Assembly (NCBI RefSeq): GCF_000284375.1
Contig: NC_017249.1
Location: forward strand, 8,301,001-8,365,000
Direction of reading: 5' to 3'
Length of the DNA stretch: 64,000 nt
From: Bradyrhizobium japonicum USDA 6
Lineage (GTDB): Bacteria > Pseudomonadota > Alphaproteobacteria > Rhizobiales > Xanthobacteraceae
This document shows positions 47,469-57,103 of the stretch, piece by piece. The notes beneath the pieces are model-generated. The model was given only the letters and a program-made list of their open reading frames with translations, did no database searches and was not told where the DNA came from. Position numbers and translations under genes: made by a program. Each line of letters begins with the position of its first letter. Position 1 is the first letter of the stretch.

Positions 47469-48586
47469 GTACCCGGAATCAGAGCTGAGTGATACGGCGG
47501 CCTTTGAAACGGCGTTGACGGACCTTTTTCTTGGTCCAGACGAAGGGCTCGGCTCTGTCGTTGTATGCGTTGACGTAGGCATCGATGTGTTCCTGAAGCT
47601 GCTTGAGGCTCGTGAAGGAGGTGCCGCTGAGCGACTGCCCCTGCAAGATGGAAAACCATACTTCGACCTGATTGAGCCATGGCGCACTTGTCGGCGTGAA
47701 ATGAAATTGCACGTTGGGGTGGGCCTTGAGCCAGTCCTCGTTCTTTTTATGGGTGTTGAGGTTGTCGAGGATGACGTGAAGCTTGCGGTTCGGAAAAGCC
47801 GCGGTGACGCTGTTCATGAAATCGAGAAACTCGACGCGGCGCCGGCGTTTTGAATGGGTCGCGATGATCTTTCCGGTGGCGACTTCGAGCGCCGCAAACA
47901 ATGTTGTGGTGCCATGCCGCTTGTAATCGTGGCTTTGGCCGGTTAAGGCGCGGCCATTGGGCAACTTCAGATAACCCTGCGCTCGCTCCAAAGCCTGGAT
48001 CGAGGGCTTCTCGTCCACGCACAGCACAATGGCCTTCGCCGGCGGCGCGACATAGAGGCCGACAACATCGGCGGCTTTGGCCGTAAAGTTCGGGTCGTTG
48101 CTCTCGCACCAGGACTTGCGAGCCACCAGGTCAATCTTGTGGCTGCGCAGGAACCGCCAGACATATTGGACATCGACATCGCCCAGCGCCTCGGCCAGCA
48201 GGGGGCCGGTCCAGCGCGCAAACCCTTGCGGTGGCGGCTTATCCAGCAGCTTCAGAATCCGCTTGTCGGTCGTCTTCGTATAGATCGGCTGCTTGCCAGG
48301 CCGCGGCTTGTCTTGCAGCCCTTCAAGGCCATGGTCGGCATAGCGATGCCGCCAAAGGCTGACAATCCGCGGCTGGACCCCAACTTCCTTGGCGATCGAC
48401 CGGGTGCTGCGCCCATCCGCCGCCAACAGAACTATCCGCGCCCGCTTCAAATCGCGCTGCAACGTCACCGGTGAGCGACAGCACGCCTCAAGCACCTTGC
48501 GATCTTTCCTCGAAAGGTGGACTTCTCTTGCTTCGGGTATCATCCCGACCTTGAATCACGACTCACGTTCCAAGAAAAGTGGGTAC
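47469..48586 (-). mobile_element. IS630-family element
   Basis: Short terminal inverted repeats: GTACCCGGAATC at the left, GTACCCACTTTTCTTGG (complement) at the right. TA dinucleotides flank both ends (47467-47468 and 48587-48588), the target preference and duplication of IS630/Tc1 elements. It contains one full transposase gene. It lies 17 bases from the IS3 copy. Confidence 0.82.
47479..48543 (-). CDS. IS630-family transposase
   Basis: A 354-residue transposase. N-terminal helix-turn-helix region (SIAKEVGVQPRIVSLWRHRY); DDE catalytic core with Asp in IVLCVDEKPSIQALER, Asp in LHVILDNLNTHK and Glu in PWLNQVEVWFSILQ. Single uninterrupted frame, so possibly active. Confidence 0.94.
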   Translation of the reverse strand: MIPEAREVHLSRKDRKVLEACCRSPVTLQRDLKRARIVLLAADGRSTRSIAKEVGVQPRIVSLWRHRYADHGLEGLQDKPRPGKQPIYTKTTDKRILKLLDKPPPQGFARWTGPLLAEALGDVDVQYVWRFLRSHKIDLVARKSWCESNDPNFTAKAADVVGLYVAPPAKAIVLCVDEKPSIQALERAQGYLKLPNGRALTGQSHDYKRHGTTTLFAALEVATGKIIATHSKRRRRVEFLDFMNSVTAAFPNRKLHVILDNLNTHKKNEDWLKAHPNVQFHFTPTSAPWLNQVEVWFSILQGQSLSGTSFTSLKQLQEHIDAYVNAYNDRAEPFVWTKKKVRQRRFKGRRITQL

Positions 48587-48686
48587 TAGCGAGCGAGGAA
48601 AACGGGAGACGGGTCGCAAAGGCGGCTGTTTTGGATATTATCTTCATCATGCTTCGTGCAGGAGCCCCTCTCATCGGCTGCCGCTC

Positions 48687-48881
48687 CTATGCGGGCACGC
48701 AAGTATCTGGCACGGGGCAAACCACGGCGCACTTTGGCGCGTCAGAATGCCCCTCACATTGGGTACACTGGGACGGATTGATCACATAGATGTCGTTCTT
48801 CAGGCTAATCGCGGCATTGGGACACTCGAACTCGCACGCACCGCAGACCGTGCATTGGGATGCGATTATCTTGTAGGCCAT
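48687..48881 (-). CDS. 2[4Fe-4S] ferredoxin, FdxN type
   Basis: From ATG 48881 64 residues. Motifs [12 protein letters not shown] and [18 protein letters not shown], with the long spacing of FdxN/FrxA ferredoxins; clearly a paralogue of frxA at 29899 (shared [11 protein letters not shown] / [11 protein letters not shown] start). An upstream NifA site and a near-consensus -24/-12 element suggest expression with nitrogenase. It stands alone between the IS630 element and alanine dehydrogenase. Confidence 0.92.
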   Translation of the reverse strand: MAYKIIASQCTVCGACEFECPNAAISLKNDIYVINPSQCTQCEGHSDAPKCAVVCPVPDTCVPA

Positions 48882-48924
48882 CAGTGCTATTCCATAAGCA
48901 AAAGGTGCGGAACAGTTTCTTGCT

Positions 48925-48940
48925 ATCAAGTCTTGTGCCA
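48925..48940 (-). promoter_or_regulatory. Probable sigma54 promoter of the fdxN-type gene
   Basis: On the minus strand TGGCACAAGACTTGAT: perfect -24 part, but the -12 part is TTGAT instead of TTGCW, losing the usually invariant C. 44 bases before the ferredoxin start. Confidence 0.5.
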
Positions 48941-49002
48941 GACATCTTGAGCTTGATTCATCTGAAGAAATTTCGATAACGCAGGTCGCCGACCCGATAC
49001 GG

Positions 49003-49018
49003 TGTCGCAAATCCTACA
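49003..49018. promoter_or_regulatory. NifA site upstream of the fdxN-type gene
   Basis: TGTCGCAAATCCTACA fits TGT-N10-ACA, about 65 bases upstream of the -24 element. Confidence 0.7.
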
Positions 49019-49354
49019 ACGAACATGACAATCTGATCTCGATCCTGTGGTTTGCGCATGATCGGTGTCACGGCCGTCAGCGATCAGGTAAACCACCTTC
49101 TCCAGCATTAGGGAACGATCCGAGATCCTTAAGGCCGCCTGCCGCGGCTATGATCGATGTGTCGCGACATCATGGAGCTGTCCGGGCAAGTATCAGGTCG
49201 CCCGCGGCGCATCTTGTCGGCTTCACTCAATGGGACCGGAAGGTACATCGTCTCCCTATCCTGGCGGCGGTTGAGGCAGGCGTTCGTCCGGTGATCCTCT
49301 GCTTCGTTCCGCACTCCTAATCAATACTGGCGGAGGTCAGTTGATTAATAGCCG

Positions 49355-49380
49355 AAAAAAGAGCCACCCCGAAGGGTGGC
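49355..49380 (-). terminator. Rho-independent terminator of ald
   Basis: On the minus strand GCCACCC-TTCG-GGGTGGC (7-bp stem) is followed by CTCTTTTTT. It lies 39 bases after the ald stop. Confidence 0.9.
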
Positions 49381-49418
49381 CTTAGTCAGGGAGGAAACGC
49401 CCATGAGGGCCTCTGGGA

Positions 49419-50531
49419 TCAGGCCGCAGCCTGTTCGATCGGGGAGAAGGGCAGCCCGAGGCTCTCGGCCACCGCCTTGTATGTTAGCCGGCCCCGATGG
49501 ACGTTGAGGCCTGCGCGCAGATGTGGATTCTCGAGTACGGCGGAAAAACCCTTGTTGGCCAGAGCCAAACCAAACGGCAGGGTCGCGTTATTCAGTGCCT
49601 GGCTCGAGGTTAGCGGCACGGCACCCGGCATATTGGCCACACAATAATGAATGATGCCATCTACTTCGTATGTTGGATCAGCGTGAGTGGTTGGGCGCGA
49701 TGTCTCAAAGCAGCCGCCCTGATCGATAGCGACGTCCACGAGTACGGCTCTCTTGCGCATTGAGCTCAGCATGCTCCGGCGGACCAGCTTCGGAGCGCTT
49801 GCCCCTGGGACGAGCACCGCACCAATCACCACGTCCGCCGCAAATACCTCTTCCTCCACGGATTCGATGGTCGAAAACCTAGTGCGAACCCGTCCTTCGA
49901 ATAGCTCGTCCAGCTCACGGAGCCGGATGATCGAACGATCGATGATGGTCACCTCTGCGCCCAGACCAGCCGCCATGCGCGCGGCGTGCGTACCGACGAC
50001 CCCACCTCCAATCACCACGATTCGGGCAGGCTGAACCCCGGGCACCCCACCGATCAGCAGCCCTCGCCCCCCTGTACTCCGCTTTAGAGCGCTACCCGCC
50101 GCTTCGATCGAAAGCCTGCCCGCGACCTCGCTCATCGGCGCCAGCAGTGGAAGACCACCATGAGCATCAGTTACGGTCTCATAGGCGATTGCAATGCATC
50201 CAGATTTCAAGAGGCCGGCAGCCTGTTCCGGGTCCGGGGCCAAGTGCAAATAGGTGAACAGGATTTGATCCTCACGCAGCTGGGACCATTCGGCCGGCTG
50301 AGGCTCCTTGACCTTTACGATCATCTCGCTCGATGCGAATACCTCAGCTGCCGAAGTTAAGATCGTTGCGCCGGCATTGCGATAATCGCCATCGGTTGCA
50401 CCAATGCCAGCGCCGGCATTGGTCTCGATCATCACGCGGTGGCCCGCTGCCACGTATTCACGGGCAGCTCCTGGGGTAAGGCCCACGCGATATTCGTGCG
50501 CCTTGATTTCCTTTGGAACTCCGACCTTCAT
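49419..50531 (-). CDS. ald: Alanine dehydrogenase
   Basis: From ATG 50531 (GGGAGTATTC before it) 370 residues, the normal length. N-terminal MKVGVPKEIKAHEYRVGLTP, catalytic Lys/His region ILFTYLHLAPDPEQ, NAD-binding VVIGGGVVGTHAARMAAGLG, and the C-terminal HYCVANMPGAVPLTSSQALN. Interconverts pyruvate plus ammonia and L-alanine with NAD(H). Alanine is a product of bacteroids, so location beside hup, nif and a ferredoxin is suggestive. Single gene with its own terminator; frame intact. Confidence 0.97.
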   Translation of the reverse strand: MKVGVPKEIKAHEYRVGLTPGAAREYVAAGHRVMIETNAGAGIGATDGDYRNAGATILTSAAEVFASSEMIVKVKEPQPAEWSQLREDQILFTYLHLAPDPEQAAGLLKSGCIAIAYETVTDAHGGLPLLAPMSEVAGRLSIEAAGSALKRSTGGRGLLIGGVPGVQPARIVVIGGGVVGTHAARMAAGLGAEVTIIDRSIIRLRELDELFEGRVRTRFSTIESVEEEVFAADVVIGAVLVPGASAPKLVRRSMLSSMRKRAVLVDVAIDQGGCFETSRPTTHADPTYEVDGIIHYCVANMPGAVPLTSSQALNNATLPFGLALANKGFSAVLENPHLRAGLNVHRGRLTYKAVAESLGLPFSPIEQAAA

Positions 50532-50644
50532 TTGAATACTCCCTGCCTGACGCGCCTTCTTATCGGAAGCGCGCAGCGATATCGCGACGCAGCCGGGCAA
50601 AATGGCGCAGGAATTCAGCGATATTTGCGAGGCTTCGCAGGATT

Positions 50645-51961
50645 TCAAACCCAGGGGTGCTGGGTAGATCGTGTGATCCTGTTCGCTGAACTTAGCCGTC
50701 GAAAACTGCGCGATGCCGGTGAATCGTTCCGAATTGCAGTCGCGGCCCGCAGAAAAGCCAACAACCGAAATCCAGCCTCGCCGAACTCCTCAAGCAGCAA
50801 AGACAGCAATTTGCCAATTAGGTAGGATTGCCTATCAAGCGAAACGCTTGTTGAGCTGAGGGCTAATGGCGTTGTCAGTAAATGGCGGCCAAGAAATGGA
50901 CGTTGCGCAGCCTGTTCAACAGATCCGAGGCAATTGTTCCCCCACAGCCAGTCGACGATTCGCCGGCCGCCGAAATCGGTCGTCATCTGCACAAATTTGT
51001 GATCGTCAGCCACCGCCTCACCGATATCGGCCGCATTGGACCCGAGGGGGTGCGCCTTCATGGCTGCGAGAACGGCATCGGCAGAATCCGGCGCCACGAT
51101 CGCGACGAGCTTGCCTTCGTTGGCAACATGGATCGGTTCGAGTCCAAGCAGTTCGCAGGTAGCCGCAACCGCAGGCTTCACCGGAATCATCGATTCCTGC
51201 AGATGGAAGCCGAGCTCTGATTGAAGCGCGATCTCATTGAGAGCCGCAGCGAGCCCGCCGCGCGTAGGGTCGCGCATTACCCGGATGCCGCCACCGCCAG
51301 CGGCAACCATGGCCGCAGCGAGACTATGCAACGCTGCTGAGTCGGAGACGATTTCGGTTTGAAATGCAACGTTCTGACGCTTTGACATGATCGCCACCCC
51401 ATGATCACCGAGGCTACCGGACAGCAGCACACGGTCCCCGACCTTTGCCTTGTCAGCGGAAAGATCGAGCCCATCGGCCACCAGCCCGATCCCGGTCATA
51501 GAGATGAACAGACCGTCCGCCTTGCCACGCTCGACCACCTTGGTATCCCCGGCAATGATATAGACGCCGGCGGCACATGCCGCCGCGCCCATCGACTCCG
51601 CGATCGTCTTGAGATCCGAAAACCGGAAACCCTCCTCGATGATAAAGCTGGCCGACAAATAGAGAGGACGCGCACCGGACATCGCGATGTCATTAATCGT
51701 GCCGTGCACAGCCAATGACCCGATGTTGCCGCCAGGAAAGAACAGTGGCGAAATCACATAGCCATCAGTCGTCATCACCATCCTGCCTGCGGTAACATCG
51801 AACGCCGACTGATCATTGGAGCCGGCGAGCCATTCATTACCGAAGGCCTGATGAAAGAGGCCGGAGATTAGCTGTGCCATGGCACGGCCTCCGGCCCCGT
51901 GGGAAAGTTCAACGCGTCCGTTCTCCACATCGAGCTTGCGTTGATAGGCTTTCACGCTCAT
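50645..51961 (-). pseudogene. hypE: Hydrogenase maturation HypE with lost C-terminal Cys
   Basis: The first 344 residues are a normal HypE (VELSHGAGGRAMAQLI, MTTDGYVISPLFFPGG, VMRDPTRGGLAAALNEIA). HypE dehydrates a carbamoyl group on its C-terminal Cys (motif PRIC) to thiocyanate for the NiFe-site CN ligands. Here, after DFGGRRIVDWLWG, a run of five G (50939-50943 as C) shifts the frame; six G would read WGEQLPRIC-stop at 50916. As written, the PRIC end is replaced by about 94 unrelated residues, so the enzyme should be inactive. ATG 51961 overlaps the hypD stop. Confidence 0.88.
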
Positions 51962-53109
51962 GACGTCTGCCTCGCCTGCTCATCGCGAACTCGGCGATAG
52001 GTCCAATACGCCGCACAAGCTCCTTCTGATGACACCATGCAGGCTCCTATGGGCGTTTCCGGCGTGCAGATATTGCCAAACAACTTGCAATCGATCGGCC
52101 GTTTGGCGCCACGCAGGATCGCGCAGCATTCGCAGGCCGGATTGTCTGCGACACGCAGGTCATGGATCGCAAAGCGCGTCTCGGCGTCGAATTTTGCATA
52201 TGATTGCTTCAGCTTCAGTCCGCTGTTGGGTACCAGTCCAAGCCCGCGCCATTCAAACTGCTCACGCAGCTCGAAGACCTGCGAGACCTCCTCCTTGGCG
52301 CGCCGGTTGCCTTCGCGTGTCACTGCACGGCTGTATTGGTTTTCCACCTCGTGGCGGTTTTGGTTCACTTGCCGCACCAGCATCAGGACAGCCTGCAGCA
52401 CGTCGAGGGGTTCAAATCCGGCGACCACGATCGGCTTCTCGAATTGTTCCGCCATGGGCTCGTAAGGCTGCGTACCGACAATGGTGCTGACATGTGCAGG
52501 CCCGATGAAGCCGTCAATGGGGACCCCGCCCGTGTTGCGGATCTTCGGGTTCTCGAGAATGCGGTGCATCGCAGAGGGCGTAAGAACGTGATTGCAGAAC
52601 ACGCTAAGGCCCTCGAGCCGCTTGTGCTCGGCAATCCTGATCATGACCGCCGTCGGGGGCGTCGTGGTCTCAAATCCGATGGCAAAGAAGACCACTTCGC
52701 GGCCCGGCGTCTGTTCGGCGAGCCGGATAGCGTCGAGGGTCGAGTAGACCATCCGAATGTGGGCACCCAGCGCTTTGGCAAGCAACAGGGACTGCCCTTG
52801 CGACCCAGGCGCGCGCATCAGGTCGCCGTAGACGCACAGAATGACCTCTGGCCGCTCGGCGAGCCGGATCGCCATGTCGATACGGCTCGCCGGCAGAACG
52901 CAGACGGGACAACCGGGCCCGTGGATCATCCGAACGTTCGCGGGCAGCAGATCCTCAAGACCGTAGCGGGAGATTGCATGAGTGTGTCCACCGCAAAATT
53001 CCACGAACCGGTAGGCTCGTTGTGAACTGACCTCAGCGTCAATTGCTCGCGCAAGTCCCTGCGCGATAGTCTTGTCGCGAAATTCGCTGGAATATTTCAC
53101 GATCGGCAT
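51958..53109 (-). CDS. hypD: Hydrogenase maturation HypD
   Basis: A 383-residue iron-sulfur protein that with HypC builds the Fe(CN)2CO unit. Conserved motifs: FVEFCGGHTHAI, HGPGCPVCVLP, FFAIGFETTTPPTA, and the Cys-rich C-terminal region NPACECCAILRGAKRPIDC followed by CTPETPIGACMVSSEGACAA. Full length and intact, unlike most neighbours. Overlaps hypE start (ATGA) and follows hypC by overlap. Confidence 0.97.
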   Translation of the reverse strand: MPIVKYSSEFRDKTIAQGLARAIDAEVSSQRAYRFVEFCGGHTHAISRYGLEDLLPANVRMIHGPGCPVCVLPASRIDMAIRLAERPEVILCVYGDLMRAPGSQGQSLLLAKALGAHIRMVYSTLDAIRLAEQTPGREVVFFAIGFETTTPPTAVMIRIAEHKRLEGLSVFCNHVLTPSAMHRILENPKIRNTGGVPIDGFIGPAHVSTIVGTQPYEPMAEQFEKPIVVAGFEPLDVLQAVLMLVRQVNQNRHEVENQYSRAVTREGNRRAKEEVSQVFELREQFEWRGLGLVPNSGLKLKQSYAKFDAETRFAIHDLRVADNPACECCAILRGAKRPIDCKLFGNICTPETPIGACMVSSEGACAAYWTYRRVRDEQARQTS

Positions 53110-53330
53110 TCCTTCGCAGCGCCTAGCTCCTGCAGGAGCTCTAGCGTGCGCTTGGCTTCCGCCGGATCGATCTTAGCGAGCGCATAGCCGACATGGACCA
53201 GGACGAAATCGCCGACGTCGAGCTCGTCGAGGAGGGCAATCGATATCTCCAGGTTGACGCCATCGATGAACACGAGGGCCATTTCGTTGGGAAGAATTTT
53301 CGCGATCTTTGCCGGAACCGAAAGACACAT
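53097..53330 (-). CDS. hypC: Hydrogenase maturation chaperone HypC
   Basis: 77 residues from ATG 53330 within the fused frame, preceded at nine bases by CAGGAG, so independent translation is likely. Family features: essential N-terminal Cys in [26 protein letters not shown], and the His region [14 protein letters not shown]. HypC carries the iron unit with HypD and delivers it to the hydrogenase large subunit. Confidence 0.88.
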   Translation of the reverse strand: MCLSVPAKIAKILPNEMALVFIDGVNLEISIALLDELDVGDFVLVHVGYALAKIDPAEAKRTLELLQELGAAKECRS

Positions 53331-54842
53331 ATCAGGCAGCTCCTGCCCGGCGGGCGGCTGTTGAGCAATCTTTAGAGCCGCAATCCAGGCCTGGCCGAGG
53401 CTCAAACCGCCGTCATTGGGCGGCAGCCGTCGCGGTACCAGGGGGGTAAGACCGGCATCGCTGCACCCCCGCGGGATTTTGTCCGCCAGCACCGCGTTCA
53501 GGAAGCAGCCGCCGCTCAGAACCACGGTATTGATGCCGGTTGTCCGCGCAGAGCGTGTGACCCAGTCAACGCAGGCAGCGGCTAACGTGCCATGAAACAG
53601 CCCGGCTCCTCCGGCAGCGTCAATGTCATCAGCAATCAAACGTGAAAATAGCGGACCAAGGGACAGCACGCCGCCCTCGATCGTCCAGCCGGCTTCCAGA
53701 ATCGTAGTACCCCGCACCAGCGCTTCGAGCTTCAACGCTGCTTCGCCGTCATAGCTCTGCAGATTCGCAATACCTAGCAGCGCCGCTGCCGCGTCGAACA
53801 ACCGTCCCGCACTGGTCGTGGTGGTCCCGCCCGGCTGATCGAGCAAGTCCGACAGACAGCCGGCTTGCCGCTGCGCGGCAAAGCGCTGCCCGATTTCGTT
53901 ACCCCGGCCGAGCCCGTGTAATACTGCGCTGGCCATGCGCCACGGCTCGCGGGCTGCACGATCTCCACCCGGTATCTGCAGGGGCGCTAAGTGCCCGATG
54001 CGCTGGGACGACGTCTCTTCGCACAACAATAATTCGCCACCCCAGTTACCGCCGTCGGAGCCAAAGCCATGGCCATCGAGCACCAGGGCAAGCGCAGGTC
54101 CCGCATGGCCGTGCTCAGCGATTACTGCGGCAGCGTGTGCATGGTGATGCTGAACCGCGACTAGCGCGCGAGCATTTGCTTCCGCAAACCGGGTAGAAGC
54201 CATATCGGGATGCAAATCATGGGCGACGGCGACAGGCTCCACGCCGAGGCTCGATGTGAGGTGCCGGATCGTCTTCTCGAACGCACGGATGCTTTCGGCC
54301 GTATTTAGATCGCCAATATGCTGAGAGACGAACGCTTGGTCGTCCCGCGTGATGGTGACGGTCGACTTCAGTATCCCGCCGACGGCGAGCACGGGCGGGA
54401 CAGACCTTGCAAGCCGAATTGGCTCGGGAACATAGCCGCGAGCACGACGGATGAATTGGTCCCGGCCAGCGGCCACCGAAACCACGGAATCATCAGCGCA
54501 CGCCAAGATATCGCGATCATGGGTCACGACCAGGTCGGCGACCCCCTTGAGCTGTCTCAACGCCTCCACGTTATCGATCAGCAGGGGTTCGCCGTAGAGA
54601 TTTGCACTGGTGACAACGATGACCGGGCCAGCCTCTCCACGCTGCGGCAACGCGGCAATAAACTCAGACGTACGGTGCCCCTCGACCTCGATGAGAACGC
54701 CCTCGGGACCATTGATGACAAATCCCGCCAATCCGTACCGCATGGCTAGTCCATAGACGTAGGGACGAAAGCCAACCCCTTGCACTGCTCCACTCACGCG
54801 CACGCGCAGTCGCTTTCGATCGCAGGTGGCTGCGGCGCTCAT
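53097..54842 (-). CDS. hypF: Internally deleted HypF fused in frame to HypC
   Basis: One 581-residue frame. Residues 1-65 are the HypF acylphosphatase domain ([20 protein letters not shown]). The sequence then jumps from EFIAALPQ to [15 protein letters not shown], the late part of the YrdC domain, so both zinc fingers and most of YrdC are missing. The Kae1-like C-terminal domain is complete ([54 protein letters not shown]). No stop follows; the frame runs into hypC (53097-53330, MCLSVPAKI). HypF makes carbamoyl-HypE and normally has about 750 residues. Start overlaps the hypB stop. Activity doubtful. Confidence 0.82.
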   Translation of the reverse strand: MSAAATCDRKRLRVRVSGAVQGVGFRPYVYGLAMRYGLAGFVINGPEGVLIEVEGHRTSEFIAALPQRGEAGPVIVVTSANLYGEPLLIDNVEALRQLKGVADLVVTHDRDILACADDSVVSVAAGRDQFIRRARGYVPEPIRLARSVPPVLAVGGILKSTVTITRDDQAFVSQHIGDLNTAESIRAFEKTIRHLTSSLGVEPVAVAHDLHPDMASTRFAEANARALVAVQHHHAHAAAVIAEHGHAGPALALVLDGHGFGSDGGNWGGELLLCEETSSQRIGHLAPLQIPGGDRAAREPWRMASAVLHGLGRGNEIGQRFAAQRQAGCLSDLLDQPGGTTTTSAGRLFDAAAALLGIANLQSYDGEAALKLEALVRGTTILEAGWTIEGGVLSLGPLFSRLIADDIDAAGGAGLFHGTLAAACVDWVTRSARTTGINTVVLSGGCFLNAVLADKIPRGCSDAGLTPLVPRRLPPNDGGLSLGQAWIAALKIAQQPPAGQELPDMCLSVPAKIAKILPNEMALVFIDGVNLEISIALLDELDVGDFVLVHVGYALAKIDPAEAKRTLELLQELGAAKECRS

Positions 54843-55125
54843 CGCCTTGCGTCCTCTAAGGCGCGCCTCTGACGGCGCGCCTGCCTGTTGATCCAGGCGT
54901 AGAGCGCGCCAAAGCCCTCGCCAGTACGAGCCGAAACGACAAGCACGTCAATCTTTGGGTTGACCCGTCTGGCATACTCAGAGCTGGCCCCGGTTGTTTG
55001 GACAGCGCCGCGCTGGATTTAAGTGGATTCCTGCCGGGTTATGCTGAACGCGGGGCTTTACGATTTTGTCGTTGCGTCGGGAGGGCGTAGCCCGACCAGA
55101 GCGACGACAAAATCGTCGGCGACGG

Positions 55126-55953
55126 TCATGCGGCCATCACCATAGCTTGCGTGCCGAAGTAAGCCTCGTCGGGCGTGCGCCCGTCGAGGCTCGAGTGAGG
55201 GCGTCCCTGATTGTAGAAGGCCAGATACTTGGCAATTGACGCTCGCGCCTCGGACACGCTGTCGTAGGCGCGGAGATAAACTTCTTCGTATTTGACCGTG
55301 CGCCAGAGCCGCTCGACAAACACGTTGTCGCGCCAGGCGCCCTTGCCGTCCATGCTGATGGCGATCTTCGCGTCCAGCAGCACATCGGTGAACTCGAGGC
55401 TGGTGAACTGGCTGCCCTGATCCGTGTTGAAAATCTCGGGCCTGCCGTGCTTCGCCAACGCCTCCTGGACCGCTTGGACGCAGAAGGCCGCCTCCATTGT
55501 GATCGAGACGCGATGGGCCAGGACCCGTCGGCTGAACACATCGACGACCGCCGCGAGATAGACGAAGCCACGCCGCATCGGAATGTAGGTGATGTCCATT
55601 GCCCACGCATGGTCGGGCCGCTCGATCTTCAATCCGCGCAACAGGTACGGGTAGATCTTGTGACCCGGAGCCGGCTTGCTCGTGTTCGGGCGACGATAGA
55701 CCGCCTCGATCCCCATGCGCTTCATCAGCGTCGCGATGTGGCGGCGACCGGCGTATACGCCCTCCCGCCGCAGCAACGATCGCAGCATACGCGCTCCCGC
55801 GAAGGGATAATCGAGATGCAGCTCATCGAGCCGACGCATCAAGGCAAGGTCCTCGGCCGAAACTGGCCGAGGTTCATAGTAGACCGTGCTGCGAGCCAGC
55901 TTCAGGACCTTCGCCTGGCGCACGATAGAAAGATCATGACCGCGGTCGATCAT
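55126..55953 (-). CDS. IS3-family OrfB transposase (copy 2)
   Basis: A 275-residue integrase-like transposase with complete DDE motif: Asp in AMDITYIPMRRG, Asp in FNTDQGSQFTSLEF, Glu in VERLWRTVKYEEVYL, ending PHSSLDGRTPDEAYFG. ATG 55953 overlaps the orfA stop as ATGA, so it may be made by coupling or by frameshift fusion. Intact. Confidence 0.95.
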   Translation of the reverse strand: MIDRGHDLSIVRQAKVLKLARSTVYYEPRPVSAEDLALMRRLDELHLDYPFAGARMLRSLLRREGVYAGRRHIATLMKRMGIEAVYRRPNTSKPAPGHKIYPYLLRGLKIERPDHAWAMDITYIPMRRGFVYLAAVVDVFSRRVLAHRVSITMEAAFCVQAVQEALAKHGRPEIFNTDQGSQFTSLEFTDVLLDAKIAISMDGKGAWRDNVFVERLWRTVKYEEVYLRAYDSVSEARASIAKYLAFYNQGRPHSSLDGRTPDEAYFGTQAMVMAA

Positions 55954-56255
55954 CGCTTTGCGCTCAGCAGGCCCGCCTTGGTGAGCGCGCCGGACAAAAA
56001 ATCGTTTTCCAACGCCAGCTCGCCGATCTTGGCATGTAACGCCTTCAAATCGACCGGCGTCTCGGCCGATGTCTTGTCATGCCCAAACACGCCGGCGGCG
56101 CCTTCCAGGAGCTGGTTTTTCCAGATCGTGATCTGGTTCGGATGAACATCAAACAGTTGCGCCAGCTCCGCCAGTGTCTTGTCTCCTTTGACCGCAGCCA
56201 AAGCAACCTTCGCCTTGAATGCCGGAGAATGCGTCCGGCGGCTCTTCTTCGTCAT
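55950..56255 (-). CDS. IS3-family OrfA (copy 2)
   Basis: From ATG 56255 101 residues; helix-turn-helix DNA-binding protein nearly identical to copy 1 (KGDKTLAE here against KGGKTLAE). Precedes and overlaps orfB. Confidence 0.92.
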   Translation of the reverse strand: MTKKSRRTHSPAFKAKVALAAVKGDKTLAELAQLFDVHPNQITIWKNQLLEGAAGVFGHDKTSAETPVDLKALHAKIGELALENDFLSGALTKAGLLSAKR

Positions 56256-57103
56256 CTTCGCTCCTGATTCGCAGCAAGAATCCTCGCCGCTGTCAGGCAG
56301 AAAATCCACTCAAGCTACTGTCCGAATTTGCGAGGCCAGCTCTCTCGATGGTCTTTTCCAAATCGAATTCAAGCAGCGGCGCCAGATCGATCTTGTTGAT
56401 CACCACGAGGGATGAAGCAGCAAACATATCAGGACATTTGAGGGGCTTGTCTTCACCTTCCGTAATCGAGAACACCACGATCTTGCAGGCCTCGCCAAGA
56501 TCGAAGGCAGCGGGACAGATCAGATTACCGACGTTCTCGATGAAGAGAATGCCGCCTGAAAGCAGGGGCAAGCGGCGATAAGCTCCGCCGATCATTGCAG
56601 CATCGAGATGACAATTCTTGCCGGTATTGATTTGAACGGCTGGCACGCCGACAGCCTGAATACGTTCAGCGTCGTTCGAGGTCTGCTGGTCGCTTCGATG
56701 ACACCGACCGGGCGGCTGCGCTTGAGCTCGGACGCGGCACGGACCAGCAGCGTCGTTTTACCTGCACCGGGACTGGATAAAAGATTAAACACGAGAACGT
56801 CATCGGCAAGGAAGAGGGCCCGGTTGACCGCCGCAATCCCATTATTCTTGCCCAGGATATCGCGCTCGATCTCGATGACCTGCTTTCCGCTCATGCCCCC
56901 GACCCTTGAATCAGCCGAGCCGGCGCCGCCGCTCGGAAGCGGCTGTATGCCATGTGCCTGATGGTGGGCCGGCCGGCGAAGAGGAGAATGGCCATCGCAA
57001 GAGTCCCGCACATGGTCATTGTATCGCTCGTGGCTCTTCGCATCATTTGTCCTCGAGTGTTTGGTCGTCGGTGTACCTTCCGTGCAGCCGCAAACGGTAC
57101 ACA

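Larger units (their letters stand above)
54980..56343 (-). mobile_element. IS3-family element, intact copy 2, inside hypB
   Basis: 1,364 bp with inverted ends AGAGCTGG...CCAGCTCT and a 3-bp target duplication CTC at 54977-54979 and 56344-56346. Carries complete orfA and orfB. Inverse orientation to copy 1. Excision with one CTC restores hypB across the junction (TIE-YARR). Confidence 0.93.
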
